Of a stretch of DNA of 64,000 nt, positions 61,358-64,000 are shown piece after piece. Made by a program: the position numbers and the translations under genes. Source of the stretch: Nocardia amikacinitolerans NBRC 108937 (lineage in GTDB: Bacteria; Actinomycetota; Actinomycetes; Mycobacteriales; Mycobacteriaceae); the NCBI RefSeq assembly GCF_001612615.1, contig NZ_BDAU01000028.1, positions 62,001 to 126,000 of the forward strand, read 5' to 3'. Position 1 is the first letter of the stretch. The number at the start of each line of letters is the position of its first letter. Below the pieces are notes generated by a model, which saw nothing but the letters and a program-made list of their open reading frames with translations, was not told where the DNA came from and did no database searches.

Positions 61358-61926
61358 GGCCCGGCATCGAGGAGCGCGCCGCCGTAGCAGAGAGCTTCGG
61401 CGTGTCGGCGGTCCAGGTCGAGCGAGACTTTCTGATTTCGCTTGTGCTCGCGCATCTCTCGGAGCGGAGCGCGGACGACGTGCTGTTCATTGGCGGAACC
61501 GCCCTCGCACGAACCCACCTTCCTGACGGTCGGCTCAGCGAAGACATCGACCTGATCGCGTTGGGTAACCGGTCCGAGGTCGCCGCGCAGCTCACGCACG
61601 AGTTACCGCGCGCCGTTCTGCGCCGGTTCGGCCGCCTGAAATGGCGGCCGAGTCCGAACGAGGTGACAGGCTCCGACTCCGCCTACCTGATGACCGAGGA
61701 CGAGAGTGTCGTCCTCAAGATCCAGCTGCTGTCACAACTGGGGATGCCGCCCTGGCCGAGAGAATCGAGACCGCTCGTCCAGCGGTATCGGGGCGCTCCC
61801 CCGGCCACTCTTCAGGTTCCAACGCTGCCGGCCTTCGTGGCCGGGAAGACGATGGCTTGGTGTGATCGCGGTGCCCCGCGAGACCTGTGGGACCTGTGGG
61901 CCTGCTTGCGGGCCAGACTCGCCTGA
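61354..61926 (+). CDS. abiEii: AbiEii/AbiGii-type nucleotidyltransferase toxin, probably truncated by frameshift
   Basis: 190 aa. Nucleotidyltransferase motif I FIGGTALARTHL with Asp64/Asp66 in RLSEDIDLIALG, and the later KTMAWCDRGAPRDLWDLWA motif (Lys and RDxxDL) typical of AbiEii. Such toxins transfer nucleotides to tRNA or other targets. The frame stops right after DLWA; a neighbouring frame continues to 61988 with LTVSARRALEIVCDAWEQG, which looks like the missing C-terminal helix. Either a sequencing error or a frameshift near 61900 is suspected. Confidence 0.78.
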   Translation: MRPGIEERAAVAESFGVSAVQVERDFLISLVLAHLSERSADDVLFIGGTALARTHLPDGRLSEDIDLIALGNRSEVAAQLTHELPRAVLRRFGRLKWRPSPNEVTGSDSAYLMTEDESVVLKIQLLSQLGMPPWPRESRPLVQRYRGAPPATLQVPTLPAFVAGKTMAWCDRGAPRDLWDLWACLRARLA

Positions 61927-62052
61927 CGGTGTCGGCGCGCCGAGCACTCGAGATCGTCTGTGACGCATGGGAACAGGGAATGGTCTAGCCGGCAATCCGG
62001 TGCGCGAGAGCCGCGTGCACAGCGAACAGCCCGATGCGATTACGAGACTATA

Positions 62053-62071
62053 TGTTACTGTTGGTAACAGT
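62053..62071 (+). promoter_or_regulatory. Palindromic operator upstream of the AurF-like gene
   Basis: TGTTAC (62053-62058) pairs with GTAACA (62064-62069), and ACTGTT with AACAGT overlaps it. The element sits about 30 bp before the ATG in an AT-rich promoter, where a TetR-type repressor would bind. AGGAAAGG supplies the ribosome binding site. Confidence 0.5.
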
Positions 62072-62100
62072 AGTTTTGTACCCGAGGAAAGGGGCAGGCA

Positions 62101-63096
62101 ATGGGGCTCGCCCAATCGCCTGATATCACACTCGACCGCGTTCGTGAGATCGAAGACGTCGAGTACGCGGCGAAGTTGACGATGCTGTCCGAAGGATCCG
62201 TGGAGCGGCACTTCGACCCGTACGTCGACATCGATTGGGATTCACCGGAATTCGCTGTCGATCCCACCGACCGGCGGTGGATACTGCCCGACGCCGATCC
62301 GCTGGGGCGGCACCCCTGGTACAAGGCGCAGCCGGAGGAGCGGCAGATCGCCATCGGCATGTGGCGGCAGGCGGGGATCGCGAAGGTCGGACTGCACTTC
62401 GAGCAGTTGCTGATTCGCGGGATCATGCAGTACGCGGCCAGGCTCGACAACGGCGATCCGGAGTTCCGCTTCATCACCCACGAAGCCGCAGAAGAGTGCA
62501 ATCACACCCTGATGTTTCAGGAGATGATCGACCGGATCGGCATGGATGTCGTCGGCATGGGGTCGATCGATCGCAAACTCACCCTCGCGATCTGGCCGAC
62601 CGTGGTGTACTTCCCCGCGCTGTTCTTCACCATGGTCCTCGGCGGGGAGGAGCCGATCGACCACATGCAGAAGGCGATCCTGCGCTCCAGCGCGCAGATG
62701 CATCCGATGGTCGCCAGGGTGATGCAGATCCACGTCGCGGAGGAGGCGCGGCACATCTCGTTCGCGCACGAGTACCTGCGCAAGAACGCGCCGCGACTGG
62801 ACCCGATCCGCAAGTCCGCGCTGTCGGTTCTGACGCCGATCGTGATGCGGGTGATGTGCGAGATGATCATGACGCCGCCGGTCGAGTTCCGGCGCGAGTT
62901 CGACATCCCGAAATCGGTGATCGACGACTTGTATTGGCGCAGTGAAGAATCCCAGGCGACCCTGCGCGGCATCTTCGCCGACGTCCGCGCCCTCGCCACG
63001 GATTCCGGGCTGATGAACCCGGTCGCCAAGCTCGCATGGAAGCTCTGCGGAATCGACGGCCGAATCTCCCGTTACCGCAGCGAACCCGACCGCTGA
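62101..63096 (+). CDS. AurF-type diiron oxygenase family protein
   Basis: 331 aa. It shows the non-heme diiron ligands of p-aminobenzoate N-oxygenase AurF: EQLLIRGIMQY, ITHEAAEECNHTLMF (E-x3-H) and HVAEEARHISFAHEY (E-x2-H). Mycobacteria carry uncharacterised AurF-like proteins too. No amine substrate or biosynthetic partner is evident nearby, so the function is open. Preceded by a palindromic operator and stands alone. Confidence 0.85.
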   Translation: MGLAQSPDITLDRVREIEDVEYAAKLTMLSEGSVERHFDPYVDIDWDSPEFAVDPTDRRWILPDADPLGRHPWYKAQPEERQIAIGMWRQAGIAKVGLHFEQLLIRGIMQYAARLDNGDPEFRFITHEAAEECNHTLMFQEMIDRIGMDVVGMGSIDRKLTLAIWPTVVYFPALFFTMVLGGEEPIDHMQKAILRSSAQMHPMVARVMQIHVAEEARHISFAHEYLRKNAPRLDPIRKSALSVLTPIVMRVMCEMIMTPPVEFRREFDIPKSVIDDLYWRSEESQATLRGIFADVRALATDSGLMNPVAKLAWKLCGIDGRISRYRSEPDR

Positions 63097-63306
63097 CCGC
63101 GCTCACCGGAACCGGACCATTCCGACGTCTGCGCCGGCGGTCCCAAAAGTCGGTCAGCGGTGACACCTCGACGTGGACCCCGAATTCCACCGGGGCCCAC
63201 GTCTTCACGGCCGAGTTGGTCGTCGGCGAGTACGAACATCACCGTCGAGGTAGGCACGGGCAGGAACCTCGGAAGTGCCTGCCTCGCACGATGATACGGC
63301 CGGGCA

Positions 63307-64000
63307 TCAGATCCGTGGCGGCTCGATACCGAGTTCGCGCAACCGCTCGACGTACTGCGCGATATTGGCGAGTTTGATGTCCTCGTAGCCGCGGACGACG
63401 TCGGGCAGGGCGGCGGCCTGGACGGCTCGGTCGTAGCCGTCGGCGTCCAGGGTGTTGGCGAGCGCGGTCACCATGCGCACGTAGTGGGCGCGGAGTTCGC
63501 GTTCGACGCGGCGGACGTGGGCGTAGCCGAAGGGGTCGAAAGCGGTGCCGCGCAGGCGCTTTCCCTTCGCGAGCAGGCGCAGGGCGAGATGGCTTCGCGG
63601 GCCCATGCCGATCTTCTTGTCCCTGCCGAGCGCCCGCAGGACGGGCGGGTGGAGGCGGTAGGTGAGGTTCGCGCCGTCGGGCACCTGGGTGGCGACCTCG
63701 GCGAGGAACGCCGGATCGGTCAGTCGCCGCGCGACCTCGTACTCGTCCTTGTAGGCGGTCAGCTTGTACAGCCCGCGCGCCACCTGCTCGCTGAATTCGG
63801 TGCGGTCGGTGACCCGCCGTTCGGTGTCCCAGATGTGCCGCACGGTGCGCACGTAGTCGCGCGCCACCGCGACGCTCTGGAACCCGATCAGCTCGGCCGC
63901 GCGCAGCTCCACCAGCCGCCGTGTCTCGCCGGTCGCGGTGAATCCGTCGAACAGATCCGCGGGCACAACCACCGGGGTGGGCTCGGGCTTGCTGCGCGCG
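63307..64000 (-). CDS. Indolepyruvate ferredoxin oxidoreductase family, C-terminal part (partial)
   Basis: The frame stays open to the right edge, so only the last 231 residues are seen. RRLVELRAAELIGFQS, VARGLYKLTAYKDEYEVARR, KRLRGTAFDPFGYAHVRRVE and GYEDIKLANIAQYVERLREL match the C-terminal DUF6537-type region of fused indolepyruvate:ferredoxin oxidoreductases, which decarboxylate arylpyruvates to aryl-acyl-CoA. The TPP and Fe-S domains would lie beyond the window. Confidence 0.85.
   Translation of the reverse strand, partial: ARSKPEPTPVVVPADLFDGFTATGETRRLVELRAAELIGFQSVAVARDYVRTVRHIWDTERRVTDRTEFSEQVARGLYKLTAYKDEYEVARRLTDPAFLAEVATQVPDGANLTYRLHPPVLRALGRDKKIGMGPRSHLALRLLAKGKRLRGTAFDPFGYAHVRRVERELRAHYVRMVTALANTLDADGYDRAVQAAALPDVVRGYEDIKLANIAQYVERLRELGIEPPRI

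Overview
The window comes from a high-GC actinomycete of the mycolic-acid group, most likely Nocardia (or a close relative such as Rhodococcus). The evidence is the codon bias, the accD5/accE5/accA3 acyl-CoA carboxylase set with birA, a bkdABC-type dehydrogenase, a split-alpha NAD(P) transhydrogenase, a mycothiol-type maleylpyruvate isomerase family enzyme, many leaderless-looking starts, and a gene order from about 33.2 to 60.4 kb that follows Mycobacterium tuberculosis Rv3274c-Rv3293 as I remember it. All assignments are by eye; no database search was run.

Layout. 0-3.6 kb: a branched-chain 2-oxoacid dehydrogenase operon (E2 cut by the window edge, E1beta, E1alpha) with a divergent Lrp regulator. 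3.6-9.6 kb: an SDR, a thioesterase, an AraC regulator divergent from an NmrA-type reductase, an MFS transporter and an AAA ATPase. 9.6-12.5 kb: the pntAA-pntAB-pntB operon, closed by a hairpin terminator. 12.9-17.8 kb: a HIT protein, an MDMPI-type enzyme and a peptidase E, then a GtrA protein, a GlcD-like FAD oxidase and a small GNAT-like protein. 17.9-32.8 kb: a two-gene secondary-metabolite operon, made of a small protein of unknown function followed by a 4,707-residue NRPS with order C-A-T-E-C-A-T-C-A-T-C-T-TE. Its last module has no adenylation domain, and its third A domain carries a disordered repeat-rich insertion of about 240 residues.

33-51.4 kb is the conserved core: an acyl-CoA dehydrogenase, purE/purK, a GtrA protein, a PH-domain protein, birA, accD5-accE5-maf, sseA and accA3. 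Added to it are a TetR gene, an HTH/PIN toxin-antitoxin pair, a two-component system, an acyl-ACP desaturase and a SufR-like regulator next to a rhodanese that has lost its catalytic cysteine. After accA3 come a patatin-like lipase, a tandem-repeat intergenic region, a Ser/Thr kinase, small membrane and unknown proteins and a YVTN beta-propeller lipoprotein. 56.9-60.4 kb holds the lysine-catabolism set lat-lrpA-pcd, then an initiator tRNA-Met with an AbiEi/AbiEii toxin-antitoxin pair behind it, an AurF-type diiron protein, and the C-terminal part of an indolepyruvate ferredoxin oxidoreductase running off the end.

Functionally, AccD5/AccE5/AccA3 and BirA form one carboxylase system: BirA biotinylates AccA3, and the complex supplies (methyl)malonyl-CoA. 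Bkd, acyl-CoA dehydrogenase, thioesterase and desaturase fit a lipid-rich actinobacterial metabolism. Lat and Pcd convert lysine to 2-aminoadipate under LrpA. The least explained parts are the NRPS locus, the SufR-like/SseA pair, the phased 9-bp repeats at the PIN operon promoter, and a 34-bp repeat found just after three stop codons.
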